Shown piece by piece: positions 34,901-43,257 of a stretch of 64,000 nt of DNA. A model generated the notes under the pieces. That model saw only the letters and a list, made by a program, of their open reading frames with translations. It was not told the DNA's origin and did no database searches. Position numbers and translations under genes: made by a program. The stretch comes from Sulfuritalea sp. (GTDB lineage Bacteria > Pseudomonadota > Gammaproteobacteria > Burkholderiales > Rhodocyclaceae): assembly GCA_030651305.1 (NCBI GenBank), contig JAUSCI010000033.1, forward strand, positions 1 to 64,000, read 5' to 3'. Positions within the stretch are counted from its first letter, which is position 1. Every line of letters starts with the position of its first letter.

Positions 34901-35467
34901 GGCACCGGCCTCGGCCTGGCGATTACCCGGCGGCTGGCCGAACTGATGGGCGGCGACGCCGGCGCCGAGAGTACGCCGGGGACGGGCAGCACCTTCTGGT
35001 TCACGGCAAGGCTGAAAAAGGGCGAGGCGGTGGTCGCCCAGCCAGCGACCGGGAATATCGACACAGAGACGCTGATCCGCCAACGCTATCAAGGCAGCCG
35101 CGTGCTGATCGTCGACGATGAACCGATCAACCGGGAAATTGCCCGCTTGCAACTGGAGGCGGTCGGACTCGCCGTCGACACGGCGGAGGACGGCGCGGAA
35201 GCGGTCACCCTGGCGCAGGAGACGGTCTACGCAGCGATCTTCATGGACATGCAGATGCCGAACGTCAACGGCATCGAGGCGACGCGGGAGATTCGCGAGT
35301 TACCCGGCTACCGGGAAACACCGATCATTGCCATGACGGCAAACGCCTTTGCCGAGGACAAGGCGCGTTGCTTCGAGGCCGGGATGAATGACTTCCTGGT
35401 CAAGCCCTTTGATCCCGCTACCCTGTTTGCCACCGTGTTGCGCTGGCTGAGCCGGCGCGATGTGTAG
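31907..35467 (+). CDS. Hybrid sensor histidine kinase with CHASE, PAS, GAF and receiver domains
   Basis: 1186 residues from the ATG at 31907; the frame is open further upstream but runs inside dinB. In order: membrane helix (about 18-38), periplasmic CHASE domain (about 60-290; [19 protein letters not shown]-like [13 protein letters not shown]), second helix (about 311-330), PAS (345-470), GAF (480-635), PAS (645-770), coiled coil, HisKA with phospho-His 821 ([11 protein letters not shown]), HATPase (N and G boxes, about 920-1035) and a receiver with phospho-Asp 1114 (FMDMQMP). It senses an unknown external small molecule and has no separate regulator gene nearby. Confidence 0.9.
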   Translation: MPTAAPSAATKRPNSFRCDLWPAWVALVCSLLLTFVAWRNSQQDFEHQLRLEFDAEVAQLRTDLNIHIAGYTRTLRAAAAMFAASENVTRAEWRDYVAVLRLERDYPAMQAVAFARAVSDAELATLVSEVRESGVADFAMRPPGRRDRYVINVFAEPYSGLNIKALGYDMWQDADRRETMQRARDSGEPMITRRITLKVDEQGNPAPAFIMYLPVSAKSGREPYGYVLSPVRIPVLMEALFKQSPRLVSLSIHDGTEPRPESLFYSGATKDSPVAARFIHSETAIVGGRPWTLTYASRPELEAHSDATRPAQVLALGLFASMLMFGIAWSLATTRARALRLAHDMTGSLRESEARFRVLVEQAPDAITVYDMDLGRFVEVNAQAEKLFECSREELLKSSPENFYPPGMVEGKTIAEQVQELCTRVLAGEHILIERTVHSAQGRSLRCEVRLAWLPSANRRLIRSSLTDITERKRAEKYEQFRNHVLELLAGDAPLSGILEAIVQGVEQLNPGMLCSILLLDGEGRRLGNGVAPSLPDFYNSAIDGLEIGMGVGSCGTAAFTGDRVFVDDIATHPYWTSYKELAASAGLGACWSQPVRSSSGQTLGTFAIYRQEAHALVESDVAIMEKTASLVSIAIEKSVAAEKLLRQNNMLTAIIENFPGGISVVDANLHVVAHNALFAELLELPAALFAKPDLQFEDFIRYNAERGEYGPGDPEQQIAAAVGRARNFQAHRIERVRPNGTALEIRGMPLPAGGFVSIYIDITERKRAEDQIRALNASLEERVRQRTTDLNAANQSLTQAKFQAEAANVAKSAFLANMSHEIRTPMNGILGMASILRREGVTPQQAERLDTIDTSAKHLLAIISDILDISKIEAGKFVLDEAPVTASSLLKNVVAIIAERCKAKGILLLVKTEPLPPNLTGDPTRLQQAMLNYTSNAIKFTETGAVTLRIRQQEETAESVMVRFEVTDTGIGIPPEAMPRLFSAFEQADNSMTRKYGGTGLGLAITRRLAELMGGDAGAESTPGTGSTFWFTARLKKGEAVVAQPATGNIDTETLIRQRYQGSRVLIVDDEPINREIARLQLEAVGLAVDTAEDGAEAVTLAQETVYAAIFMDMQMPNVNGIEATREIRELPGYRETPIIAMTANAFAEDKARCFEAGMNDFLVKPFDPATLFATVLRWLSRRDV

Positions 35468-35512
35468 TGAGAGACAGATATCCCGCCGACGCCTGAATAG
35501 CGGAAACACGGC

Positions 35513-35809
35513 ATGGCACTATTTCTCCTGCTCATCGTCCTTCTCGCCATTGCCTGGGGCGTCGCCGACTTTCAATTGCAGAGCAGGATCGAGCGCGCAC
35601 CGCCACCGCTGCCCGTGCCGAAGGCCGCGCCCGCGACGTCGCCGAACGTGGAGCTTGTGCCACCGCTCGAAACCGCGCCGGTCATCGCGCAAAACCCGGC
35701 GGCCGAAAGAGCCGAGCCAGCCCCCGATTCAGAACCTGCCGTCGCGGTACAAAACACGCCTCCCGCACCGGAGGTAACTACAGAAGACAAAGGCAAGACC
35801 GGAAACTAG
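35513..35809 (+). CDS. Small single-span membrane protein, Pro/Ala-rich (hypothetical)
   Basis: 98 residues. An N-terminal helix (about residues 3-18, LFLLLIVLLAIAWGVAD) is followed by a low-complexity tail rich in Pro, Ala and Glu. No family is recognised. It starts 46 bases after the sensor kinase and may be co-transcribed with it. Its stop TAG shares the palindrome CTAG (35806-35809) with the stop of the convergent toxin gene. The ribosome site is weak, so the gene is only moderately sure. Confidence 0.5.
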   Translation: MALFLLLIVLLAIAWGVADFQLQSRIERAPPPLPVPKAAPATSPNVELVPPLETAPVIAQNPAAERAEPAPDSEPAVAVQNTPPAPEVTTEDKGKTGN

Positions 35810-36486
35810 AAAATTCTTTTCGCGAATTCAGCCGGTGAAACTATCGGGTAGCGATCAGCCAGGGTCAGCAAATCGGCATCGCCGCTGACCAGATAGTCAG
35901 CGGCGCTGGCGATCAGCGTGGCCAACACACAATTGTCGGTCGGGTCGCGCGGCACGGAAGCGGCAACGCCGGCCACAGCCACCATCTGACTTTCGAAACG
36001 CAACAGCATCATGTAGCGGGAGACAGCTTCTTCATCCCAGCCGAGCCGCTTGCGTATCTTCGGGTACAGCAGCACCGCACCGATCTCGGCCAGCATCGGC
36101 TCCGACGTCACCAAGCCGTACTGGCCTTGCCGCCACGCGTGAATGATCCGTCCCGGTGTGCTTGTCGGCAGCATCAGGCCCGACCCACAAACATTGGTAT
36201 CGACAACCGCCCGCATGCAGCGGGTCCTCGCCGCACGAACGGCGGCCGCAATTTCCTTCTCGGCCACCGCCTGATCAACGCCGGCGTAGGCCGCAGCGAG
36301 TTCTTCGGTGATCCGGCTGAACTCCTGTTTCATCAGGCAGATTTTCCGGAACAGATCGGCATCCACCATCGCCGCAACCGGCTTGCCGCCCTTGGTGATG
36401 ACTACCTGGTCGTTGCCGTACTGGATGGAACTCAACAATTCCCCAAGATTCTGGCGAACCATCATTGCGGTCGCTTCCTTGATCAT
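35806..36486 (-). CDS. In-frame fusion of a Phd/YefM antitoxin and a PIN-domain toxin
   Basis: 226 residues from the ATG at 36486, with GAGG 8 bases upstream. Residues 1-90 resemble a Phd/YefM antitoxin (VRQNLGELLSSIQYGNDQVVITKGGKPVAAMVD). Residues 91-226 are a PIN nuclease of the COG1569 type: AVVDTNV, EPMLAEIGAVL, DPTDNCVLATL and SGDADLLTL supply the acidic metal ligands. No stop separates the two parts; the junction reads AARTRC-MRAVVDTN. An internal ATG at 36216 with GAGG 9 bases before it could also give free toxin of 136 residues. Normally the two are separate overlapping genes. Confidence 0.75.
   Translation of the reverse strand: MIKEATAMMVRQNLGELLSSIQYGNDQVVITKGGKPVAAMVDADLFRKICLMKQEFSRITEELAAAYAGVDQAVAEKEIAAAVRAARTRCMRAVVDTNVCGSGLMLPTSTPGRIIHAWRQGQYGLVTSEPMLAEIGAVLLYPKIRKRLGWDEEAVSRYMMLLRFESQMVAVAGVAASVPRDPTDNCVLATLIASAADYLVSGDADLLTLADRYPIVSPAEFAKRIF
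36214..36224 (-). promoter_or_regulatory. Internal start and approximate ribosome site for free PIN toxin
   Basis: Inside the fusion frame the minus strand reads GCGAGGACCCGCTGCATG, so a GAGG lies 9 bases before an ATG that begins the PIN domain. Translation from here would yield toxin without the antitoxin part. Confidence 0.45.
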
Positions 36487-36514
36487 GGCAATTACCTCAA
36501 TTGATAAGAGTACG

Positions 36515-36546
36515 TCGATTATATCGATTACATGCAATATTGTAAT
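36515..36546. promoter_or_regulatory. Paired inverted repeats upstream of the antitoxin-toxin fusion
   Basis: TCGAT-TAT-ATCGA (36515-36527) is followed by ATTACA-N8-TGTAAT (36527-36546), both perfect. They lie 29-60 bases upstream of the fusion start in an AT-rich patch. Phd-type antitoxins bind such repeats to repress their own promoter. Confidence 0.5.
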
Positions 36547-36627
36547 GGCCGCAACAACGCGGACGTAACCAAAACTCGCATTGCTAGAATGCTTCTTTGT
36601 CGTCTCCCTATCGGCCTGCGTAATCCC

Positions 36628-37662
36628 ATGAGATTCCCGAACATCGCTCGCACTTGGCCTGCGGCCGCGACGCTCCTGCTGCTGCTCCAGTTCGCTCCCG
36701 CACACGCCGGCAAGACGCTCGACCAGGTCCGGCAGCGGGCGCAGCTGGTGTGCGGCGTCAGCACCGGCGTCATCGGCTTTTCCTCGGCCGACAGTCAGGG
36801 GCGCTGGAACGGCCTCGATGTCGATGTCTGCCGCGCCATCGCGGCCGCCGTGCTGAACGATCCGGCCAAGGTCAAGTATGTTCCGCTCAACGCGCAACAG
36901 CGCTTCACCGCCTTGCAGTCGGGCGAAGTAGACCTGCTGTCGCGCAACACGACCTGGACGCTGACGCGGGATGCCTCGCTGGGCCTGCATTTCACCGCCG
37001 TCACCTATTACGACGGCCAGGGCTTCCTGGTGCCGAAGAAGCTCAAAGTGACCAGCGCCAGACAGTTGAAGAATGCCGAAATCTGCGTCCAGTCGGGCAC
37101 CACGACCGAGAAGAATCTCAGCGACTGGTTCAAGGCGCAGGGCATCAAGATCAAGCCCGTGGTGTTCGAGAAATTCGAGGCCTCGATCAAGGCCTTCTTC
37201 AGCGGCCGCTGCCAGGCCTACACCACCGATGCCTCGGCGCTGGCCTTCATCCGCAGCAAGGAGGCGCCGCGGCCGGAGGACTACTTGGTGCTGCCCGAAC
37301 TGATCTCCAAGGAACCGCTGGGGCCGGTGGTGCGACGCGGTGACGACGAGTGGTTCGCCATCGTCAAATGGGTGATCTTCGCCCTCATCGAAGCCGAGGA
37401 ATACGGCATTACCCAGGCCAACGTCGACCAGATGAAGGCCGGCACCGACCCGGCCATCCAACGCCTGCTCGGCAGCGCCGAGGACAGCGGCAAGCTGCTC
37501 GGCTTGGAGCGCGACTGGGCGGCGCGTGCCGTGAAGGCGGTGGGCAACTACGGCGAGATGTTCCAGCGCAATGTCGGCAGCGCCTCGCCGCTGAAGCTGC
37601 CGCGCGGCCTCAATGCCCTGTGGAACAAGGGCGGGCTGATGTACGCACCGCCGGTGCGTTGA
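36628..37662 (+). CDS. aapJ: General L-amino acid ABC transporter substrate-binding protein
   Basis: 344 residues from the ATG at 36628. A signal peptide is clear: MRFPNIARTWPAAATLLLLL, then AHA before the mature GKTLDQV. The family phrase LVCGVSTGVIGFSSADSQG, then GLDVDVCRAIAAAVL and VDLLSRNTTWTLTRD, is typical of AapJ/BztA periplasmic binding proteins for polar amino acids. The C-terminal end SPLKLPRGLNALWNKGGLMYAPPVR is also characteristic. It feeds the two permeases that follow. Confidence 0.92.
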   Translation: MRFPNIARTWPAAATLLLLLQFAPAHAGKTLDQVRQRAQLVCGVSTGVIGFSSADSQGRWNGLDVDVCRAIAAAVLNDPAKVKYVPLNAQQRFTALQSGEVDLLSRNTTWTLTRDASLGLHFTAVTYYDGQGFLVPKKLKVTSARQLKNAEICVQSGTTTEKNLSDWFKAQGIKIKPVVFEKFEASIKAFFSGRCQAYTTDASALAFIRSKEAPRPEDYLVLPELISKEPLGPVVRRGDDEWFAIVKWVIFALIEAEEYGITQANVDQMKAGTDPAIQRLLGSAEDSGKLLGLERDWAARAVKAVGNYGEMFQRNVGSASPLKLPRGLNALWNKGGLMYAPPVR

Positions 37663-37693
37663 ATCGCCGTATCGCCAGGGCCGACTTTCAGAC

Positions 37694-38662
37694 ATGCCTA
37701 GCCAGCGCTGGCGCGACTTAGCCGTCCAGGGTCTATTCGCCGCGGGACTGCTGGCCCTGCTCTGGTGGCTGCTCGATGTCACCGCCACCAACATGGCCGA
37801 GCGCGGCATACGCAGCGGCTTCGATTTCCTGAATGACCCCGCCGGCTTTACCATCGGCGAGAGCCTGCTGCCCTTCGATTCAGCCGACAGCACGCTATGG
37901 GCGCTGGCCGCCGGGCTGGCCAACACACTGCGCGTGGCACTGCCGGCGATCCTCATCAGCACCCTGCTCGGCACCCTGGTCGGCCTCGGCCGGCTGTCGC
38001 CCAACCTGCTGCTGCGCGGGCTGTGCGCGGCCTATGTCGAGACACTGCGCAACGTGCCGCTGCTGCTGCAATTGCTGGCCTGGTATTTCGTCGTGACCGA
38101 CCTGCTGCCGCTGGCCAGCGAGGCGCTGCAACTGGCGCCGCATGTCTTCCTCAGCAAGAGTGGCCTTTCACTGCCATGGCTGGCTGACGGAGCGCTGTTC
38201 GACCTGCCGCTGCGCGGTGAGATGGGCATCAGCGGCGGCGCGGCTGTGACGCCCGAGTTCCTCGCCCTGCTGCTCGGCCTGAGTCTCTACACGGCGGCCT
38301 ATGTCGCCGAAACGGTGCGCGCCGGAATTCTGGCGGTGCCGCGCGGGCAAAGCGATGCGGCGCTGGCGCTGGGTCTAACGCGGGTCCAGTTGTTCCGCCT
38401 GGTGCTGCTGCCGCAAGCCCTGCGCAGCATCATTCCGCCCTTGACCAACCAGCAGTTGAGCCTGACCAAGAACGCCTCGCTGGCCGTCGCTATTGGCTAT
38501 CCCGATCTCGTGTCGGTGGCCAACACCACGCTGAACCAGACCGGCCGCGCCGCCGAATGCATCGCCCTGATCATGGCGGTGTACCTGATCCTCTCGCTGT
38601 TGACCGCCTGGCTCAGCGCATGGCTGGAGCAGCGCAGCGGACGTTGGGCAGAGCGCTCATGA
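37694..38662 (+). CDS. aapQ: General L-amino acid ABC transporter permease 1
   Basis: 322 residues. It is a HisM-type inner-membrane permease with the EAA loop AETVRAGILAVPRGQSDAAL followed by LGLTRVQLFRLVLLPQALR. Its N-terminal region is shorter than in many AapQ proteins (about 400 residues). The next permease starts at its stop codon with a 4-base overlap (ATGA). The EAA loop would bind an ATPase, but none is encoded next to it. Confidence 0.9.
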   Translation: MPSQRWRDLAVQGLFAAGLLALLWWLLDVTATNMAERGIRSGFDFLNDPAGFTIGESLLPFDSADSTLWALAAGLANTLRVALPAILISTLLGTLVGLGRLSPNLLLRGLCAAYVETLRNVPLLLQLLAWYFVVTDLLPLASEALQLAPHVFLSKSGLSLPWLADGALFDLPLRGEMGISGGAAVTPEFLALLLGLSLYTAAYVAETVRAGILAVPRGQSDAALALGLTRVQLFRLVLLPQALRSIIPPLTNQQLSLTKNASLAVAIGYPDLVSVANTTLNQTGRAAECIALIMAVYLILSLLTAWLSAWLEQRSGRWAERS

Positions 38663-39738
38663 ATCAACTCAACGCAACCCACGCCTGGCTGCGCCGCAAC
38701 CTGTTTTCGGATGCCTTCAGCGGCACGACGACGCTACTGCTGCTGGCCGGCGCGGCCTGGTGGCTGCCCGGCCTGATCGACTGGATGCTGCTGCAGGCCG
38801 TGTTCAAGCCGGACGCGGCGGCCTGCCAGGCGGTGAATCATGCCGGCGCCTGCTGGGGCGTGGTGGCCGAGAAATACCGCGTCATCCTGTTCGGACGCTA
38901 TCCCCACGCCGAACAGTGGCGACCGCTGCTGGCGACGGTGTTGCTGCTGGCGGTGATCGCCGGCAGCGGTCTGCGCCTGTTGAACCGCCGGTCTCTCGCG
39001 GCGGCGTGGATACTGGCGCTGCCGGCCTTCTTCATCCTCATGGGCGGCGGCCGCTTCGGCCTCACGCCGGTTGGCAGCGACCTGTGGGGCGGCTTGCCGC
39101 TGACGCTGCTACTGGCGACCACGGCCATGCTGATGGCATTGCCGCTGGCAATCCTGGTCGCCCTCGGCCGGCAGTCCGGCCTGCCGCTGCTGCGCGGCCT
39201 GTGCCAGCTCTATGTCGAACTGGTGCGCGGCGTGCCGCTGATTTCGGTGCTGTTCCTCGCCTCCTTCCTGTTCCCCATCATCCTGCCGCAGGGTTTCACT
39301 ATCGACGTACTGCTGCGGGTGCAGGCCGGCATCGTGCTGTTCGCCGCGGCCTACCTGTCGGAAACCATCCGCGGCGGCTTGCAGGCGGTGCCCGGCGGCC
39401 AGCACGACGCGGCGACAGCGCTGGGCTTGAGCCGCTGGCAGGCGATGCGCTGGATCATCCTGCCGCAAGCATTGCGCGCGGTGATCCCGTCAATGATGAA
39501 CAGCGCCGTCAGCATCTTCAAGGACACCTCGCTGGTCACCGTGGTCAGCCTCTACGAGTTAACCGGCTCGCTCTCGCTGGCGCTGGCGGGCGATGCCGAG
39601 TGGCGCTCCTACTATCTCGAAGGCTACCTGTTCATCGGGCTGATCTACTGGACCGGGTGTTACTCGATGTCGCGCTTCAGCCGGACCCTGGAAGCCGGGA
39701 CCGGCCTGTTGCGACCGCCTGTCCCGAGCACTGCTTAA
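38659..39738 (+). CDS. aapM: General L-amino acid ABC transporter permease 2
   Basis: 359 residues from the ATG at 38659. About eight helices and the EAA loop (SETIRGGLQAVPGGQHDAA, then LGLSRWQAMRWIILPQALRAVIP) define it as the AapM partner. KDTSLVTVVSLYELTG is a family hallmark. Its stop TAA shares the palindrome TTAA (39735-39738) with the stop of the convergent lapD gene. In typical aapJQMP operons an ATPase gene follows; here it is missing. Confidence 0.9.
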   Translation: MNQLNATHAWLRRNLFSDAFSGTTTLLLLAGAAWWLPGLIDWMLLQAVFKPDAAACQAVNHAGACWGVVAEKYRVILFGRYPHAEQWRPLLATVLLLAVIAGSGLRLLNRRSLAAAWILALPAFFILMGGGRFGLTPVGSDLWGGLPLTLLLATTAMLMALPLAILVALGRQSGLPLLRGLCQLYVELVRGVPLISVLFLASFLFPIILPQGFTIDVLLRVQAGIVLFAAAYLSETIRGGLQAVPGGQHDAATALGLSRWQAMRWIILPQALRAVIPSMMNSAVSIFKDTSLVTVVSLYELTGSLSLALAGDAEWRSYYLEGYLFIGLIYWTGCYSMSRFSRTLEAGTGLLRPPVPSTA

Positions 39739-41657
39739 CCCGCCGCGACCTTCACGCCTGGCCCTGTCGCGCCATCGAATCCTACCGCGCTCAGGGTGGC
39801 GAATTCGGCTTCGCTGGTTACCCCCTCGGCGATCACCAGCAGGCCGATAGTGTGGGCAATCGAGCTGACGCCCTTGAGGAAAGCCTGATTTCCGGGATTG
39901 CTGTCGAGGCGACGGACAAAGCTGGCATCGACCTTGATGTAGTTCAGTCCGAGGTCATGCAGTTGCCCGATCTGGCTGAACTGGCGCCCGAAGTGTTCGA
40001 CGCCGACCTGACAGTGGTAACTTCTCAGGATCCCGCACAGCAGGCGAAATTCGTCGACGTGCTTCAGCACGCCCGTTTCGGCGACCTCGATCCACAGCCG
40101 GCCAGCGGCCTTCTGGTGTCTTTTCAGAAGCGAGTCGAGTTGTTGCTGGAAACCGGCGGCGATCATCGAACTGGCCGAAAGATTGATGCCCAGGCCCCTC
40201 AGGGCCGGCTGCTGCTCGAGGTTCGCCAACCCCAGTGCGAGAGCTGCGAGGTCCAGTTCCGGCGAAAGACCCAGCCGCTCCGCAACAGCCAGGAAGCGGC
40301 CGGCCGGAAGCCATTCGCCTTCGGCATCGAGCTTGAGCCGCAACGGGCACTCCTGGTGCAGCAGCCGGCCCTGCAGGTCCGTTACCGGGAACGAGACCAG
40401 GCGCACCCACTTCCGATCCAGCGCCTGACGGATCAACACCGACCACTGCCCGGCGCACTTGGGCAGGTCGTCACCGGTCTCGATCGCCGCTTCGCGGACA
40501 GCATTGACGCCGTCGGCCTCGGCACCGATCAGCGCCGCGTCGACCTGCGACAGCACCACGCCCAGGCCCGTGCCCTGCTTGAAGACACCCATGCCGATAA
40601 AGGCCGAGGGACCGTCGACGACGAACGCCTCCATGGCGTCGATCAGCGACCGCAGCAGCTTTTCGGCGACATCGCGGCCGGCGATTTGCCCCGGCAGCAG
40701 CAGGGCGAAGTCGGCCCCGTTCATGCGCGCGGCGATGCCCTCCACATTCGCCGTACCGCCAGCGCCGACTATCTGGCCAACCCGCCGCAACAGATCGTCG
40801 GTCGCCTCGCGCCCCAGTCGCTTGTTGATCCCCGTCAGGTCCGCAACGCGAATCAGGAACAGCGTGCCGCCGGTCGAGTTTTCCCCCTCCAGTGAAGAGC
40901 GCAACTGGGAAATGAAGGACTCGCGATTGGCCAGCCCGGTCAAGGGATCGAAATTGGCTTCGCGGCGCACCGTTTCCAGCCGTGCCGCCTCGTCTTCGAA
41001 CATCGTCTTGAGCCGCACCACCGTCGTGTTCATGGCGATGGCGAGCTGGCGCAGTTCGGGGACCTTCGGCTCCGGGATGGTGACAAAGCGCCGGTTGGTG
41101 ATCGCCTCGGCCTGGTCGATGACGGCCTGCAAGGGGCGGCGCAAACGACGCAGGATCAAGCTGCCCAGATAGCCGCCGATGATGCTGGCCAAGGCCAGGG
41201 CGGCGATCATTTCCTGGGTGCTGGTCCATAGCGCCTCGTAGCCGAAACGGCTGTGACTGACCAGGGTCACCGTGCCAAACTGTTTCCAGCCGCTGGTGAT
41301 CTGCGCTTCGCCGGGGTCGGCGTCGATCGGCAAGCGCCTCACGAACCACTCGGGAGCACCCAGATTTCCGGTCGGCGCCACGCGTTCGATGATCAGCTTG
41401 CCGTTGGGATCGCGGACACGGATCGATTCGTAGTGCCCGCTATCGAAGAGCGCCGCCACGGCCACTTCGACCGTCACGGCATCGGGGTCGTGCTGACTGA
41501 GAGAAAGCGCCAGGGCCGCGGCGTTATCGGCATTCTTCATGCTCAGTTGCTGTTCGAGATAAGCGCGGGCCGAAAGCAGGGAGGCGAACAAACTTCCGGC
41601 CAGCGCCAGCAGCATGCTGACGATAATGGCAAGCCAAAGTTGGCGATACATCGACAT
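39735..41657 (-). CDS. lapD: LapD-like c-di-GMP receptor with degenerate GGDEF and EAL domains
   Basis: 640 residues. Order: helix (about 7-29), periplasmic LapD/MoxY-type domain (30-150), helix (about 155-175), HAMP (about 170-235), GGDEF-like domain (about 245-400) and EAL-like domain (about 415-630). The GGDEF signature is RMNGADFALLLPG, so inactive. In the EAL domain the DDFG is EHFG and the first motif is ECPLR, so hydrolysis is not expected, while IKVDASFV and AEGV remain. Such proteins bind c-di-GMP and hold the protease LapG away from its adhesin substrate. lapG lies upstream with a 36-base gap. Confidence 0.9.
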   Translation of the reverse strand: MSMYRQLWLAIIVSMLLALAGSLFASLLSARAYLEQQLSMKNADNAAALALSLSQHDPDAVTVEVAVAALFDSGHYESIRVRDPNGKLIIERVAPTGNLGAPEWFVRRLPIDADPGEAQITSGWKQFGTVTLVSHSRFGYEALWTSTQEMIAALALASIIGGYLGSLILRRLRRPLQAVIDQAEAITNRRFVTIPEPKVPELRQLAIAMNTTVVRLKTMFEDEAARLETVRREANFDPLTGLANRESFISQLRSSLEGENSTGGTLFLIRVADLTGINKRLGREATDDLLRRVGQIVGAGGTANVEGIAARMNGADFALLLPGQIAGRDVAEKLLRSLIDAMEAFVVDGPSAFIGMGVFKQGTGLGVVLSQVDAALIGAEADGVNAVREAAIETGDDLPKCAGQWSVLIRQALDRKWVRLVSFPVTDLQGRLLHQECPLRLKLDAEGEWLPAGRFLAVAERLGLSPELDLAALALGLANLEQQPALRGLGINLSASSMIAAGFQQQLDSLLKRHQKAAGRLWIEVAETGVLKHVDEFRLLCGILRSYHCQVGVEHFGRQFSQIGQLHDLGLNYIKVDASFVRRLDSNPGNQAFLKGVSSIAHTIGLLVIAEGVTSEAEFATLSAVGFDGATGPGVKVAAG

Positions 41658-41693
41658 GGTGATTCCTTCCCTAGGTTTCGGTGTGTTGCATGG

Positions 41694-42443
41694 TCAATCG
41701 AATCCTTCGTTGCGCGCTCTTTGCAACAGGTCCTGCCAGCGCGACAGTTGCCCGGTGCCGCCGGCGCCCCTGGCGGCATTGCCGCCGGCGCCATTCCAGA
41801 TCGCCTCGCTGTTGAAGCTGAATACGGGTTGCAGATCGCCGCGCTGGGTAGCGGGCCTGATGTCCGTGACAAGGTTGTCCAGCACCAGCGGCTCGGCATT
41901 CGGCGTCGGGTAATAGGCCAGCACCATGTGCGCCTGCATATAGGGGCCATTCGGGCCGTCGCGCCTGGCCTTGACGTACACCAGTCGCAGTTTCGCCAGG
42001 GGAACTCCGGCATCCCTCAGCGAGTAGTACTTGATGATCGAAAAATCCTCGCAGTCGCCGCGCCCCTGGCCGATCGTCTCCAGCGGAGTGGCCCAGTGGT
42101 CGCCCTGGTTCCAGATGTCGATGTCGTCTTCGAACGCAATCTGCCGGTTGATGAAATCATTGATCTTCTTCAGTTTGTCCTTTTCGGCGATGGATCTGGA
42201 GTCGGCGAGCGCCTTTTGCCAGTCGCGCAGCAAGGAGACATGCGCCTGGCCAAAGCGGGCGACAAGCTGCTGCTGGAGACGGTCGAAGTCAAGCGCCCAG
42301 ACCGCCGACACCGCCAGCGCCAACACCAGGCAACGCAGGACGCCGCGATGCCGGAACGCAGACAGCAAACGGGCAGAACCGCAGATCATGACGGGCGAAT
42401 GGAGAGGAAACAACAAGCAATATCTTCGCACGACTCGAGCCAT
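41694..42443 (-). CDS. lapG: LapG-type periplasmic cysteine protease
   Basis: 249 residues. A hydrophobic segment near residues 37-51 is the export signal. The bacterial transglutaminase-like Cys-His-Asp triad is visible: QGRGDCEDFSIIKYYSL (Cys about 135), QAHMVLAYY (His) and LVLDNL (Asp). LapG cuts the N-terminus of large surface adhesins unless LapD at high c-di-GMP binds it. No large adhesin gene is in the window. A GGGGAGGG ribosome site lies about 12 bases upstream. It is co-directional with lapD and follows the toxin gene by 25 bases. Confidence 0.9.
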   Translation of the reverse strand: MARVVRRYCLLFPLHSPVMICGSARLLSAFRHRGVLRCLVLALAVSAVWALDFDRLQQQLVARFGQAHVSLLRDWQKALADSRSIAEKDKLKKINDFINRQIAFEDDIDIWNQGDHWATPLETIGQGRGDCEDFSIIKYYSLRDAGVPLAKLRLVYVKARRDGPNGPYMQAHMVLAYYPTPNAEPLVLDNLVTDIRPATQRGDLQPVFSFNSEAIWNGAGGNAARGAGGTGQLSRWQDLLQRARNEGFD

Positions 42444-42468
42444 GCATGGCGCCAGCCCTCCCCTGGCG

Positions 42469-43257
42469 TCATCGGCGAAGCGCTCCCTGCCGCCTTGAAG
42501 AGAGCTTGCGCCTGATTGTGGCGGGAGCGGTAACCGGCGCGGCCCGGACCAGTTTCAGTTCGGCCACCATGTCGTCGGGGGCCAGAACAAGCGATGACGA
42601 AACGGTGGAAGAAGGAACGAAGGCTTGGTTCGTCGCGGAAACCTTCGCGACGGCCTTCGTCAAAGTGCTCTTGCATTTCCTGTCCAGCCCAACCAACTCT
42701 TCTGGCGCGAAAAAGCACAAGGTCTTGAGGCAGTAAATGGGACTGAACGAAGGAAAAAGAGCCAGGGCATCGCAAATTCCTTGAGACAGACTGCCGCCGC
42801 GGCGGAGCAGCTCGGCGATGTCGAGATAGTCCTTCGGCTCGATCCGGTCGAACAAGACCTTCAACTTGGTTGCCATCAAATCTCGTACCGATGCCGTCTG
42901 CAAGACACCGTCGGCGGAAAGCTCCGGAATCCCGACCCTGCCGAAGGGCATTCCACCGAAGAAGGACAGTCTCACGCTGTCCGTCTCGCCGGCAGGACTG
43001 GCCAGAACAACGAAGGAATTCTTCGACTCCTGCAGCGTGATGGCCCCTTTGAGAATCGGAAGTTTCGCCATCAACAACGATTTATCCAGCGCCTCGGCCG
43101 AGAAAAAATCAAAATCCACCGACTCCCTGTGGCCGAAACGCACAGCGAGAGCTGTTCCTCCATAGAGACAAAATCCCATGTCCTTAGCTTGGCCAAGCTG
43201 ACTCCATGCTCGCTGCTGGCTTTTCGGAAGCGTCTTGAAAATCGGATTGAATGGCAT
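42469..43257 (-). CDS. AbiEii/AbiGii-type nucleotidyltransferase toxin
   Basis: 262 residues from the ATG at 43257, with GGAGAGG 5 bases upstream. The N-terminal half has the minimal nucleotidyltransferase motif FCLYGGTALAVRFGHRES and VDFDFF (about 30-53; the two Asp bind metal). DLMATKLKVLFDRIEPKDYLDIAELL fits the AbiEii family. The last 60 residues match nothing known to me. Its start lies inside the end of the XRE gene (74-base overlap), as in toxin-antitoxin pairs. The target is probably a tRNA or nucleotide; not shown. Confidence 0.75.
   Translation of the reverse strand: MPFNPIFKTLPKSQQRAWSQLGQAKDMGFCLYGGTALAVRFGHRESVDFDFFSAEALDKSLLMAKLPILKGAITLQESKNSFVVLASPAGETDSVRLSFFGGMPFGRVGIPELSADGVLQTASVRDLMATKLKVLFDRIEPKDYLDIAELLRRGGSLSQGICDALALFPSFSPIYCLKTLCFFAPEELVGLDRKCKSTLTKAVAKVSATNQAFVPSSTVSSSLVLAPDDMVAELKLVRAAPVTAPATIRRKLSSRRQGALRR

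Noticed and set aside
33701-35152. 483-residue minus-strand open frame
   Set aside because: Antisense to the GAF, PAS and kinase domains of the first hybrid kinase; no motifs.
36487-38004. N-terminal extension of the Phd-PIN frame to 732 residues
   Set aside because: The extension is antisense to aapJ and aapQ; the ATG at 36486 has a good ribosome site and starts a normal Phd domain.
38760-40895. 711-residue plus-strand open frame
   Set aside because: It runs in the wrong frame through aapM and antisense to lapD, both recognised by motifs.
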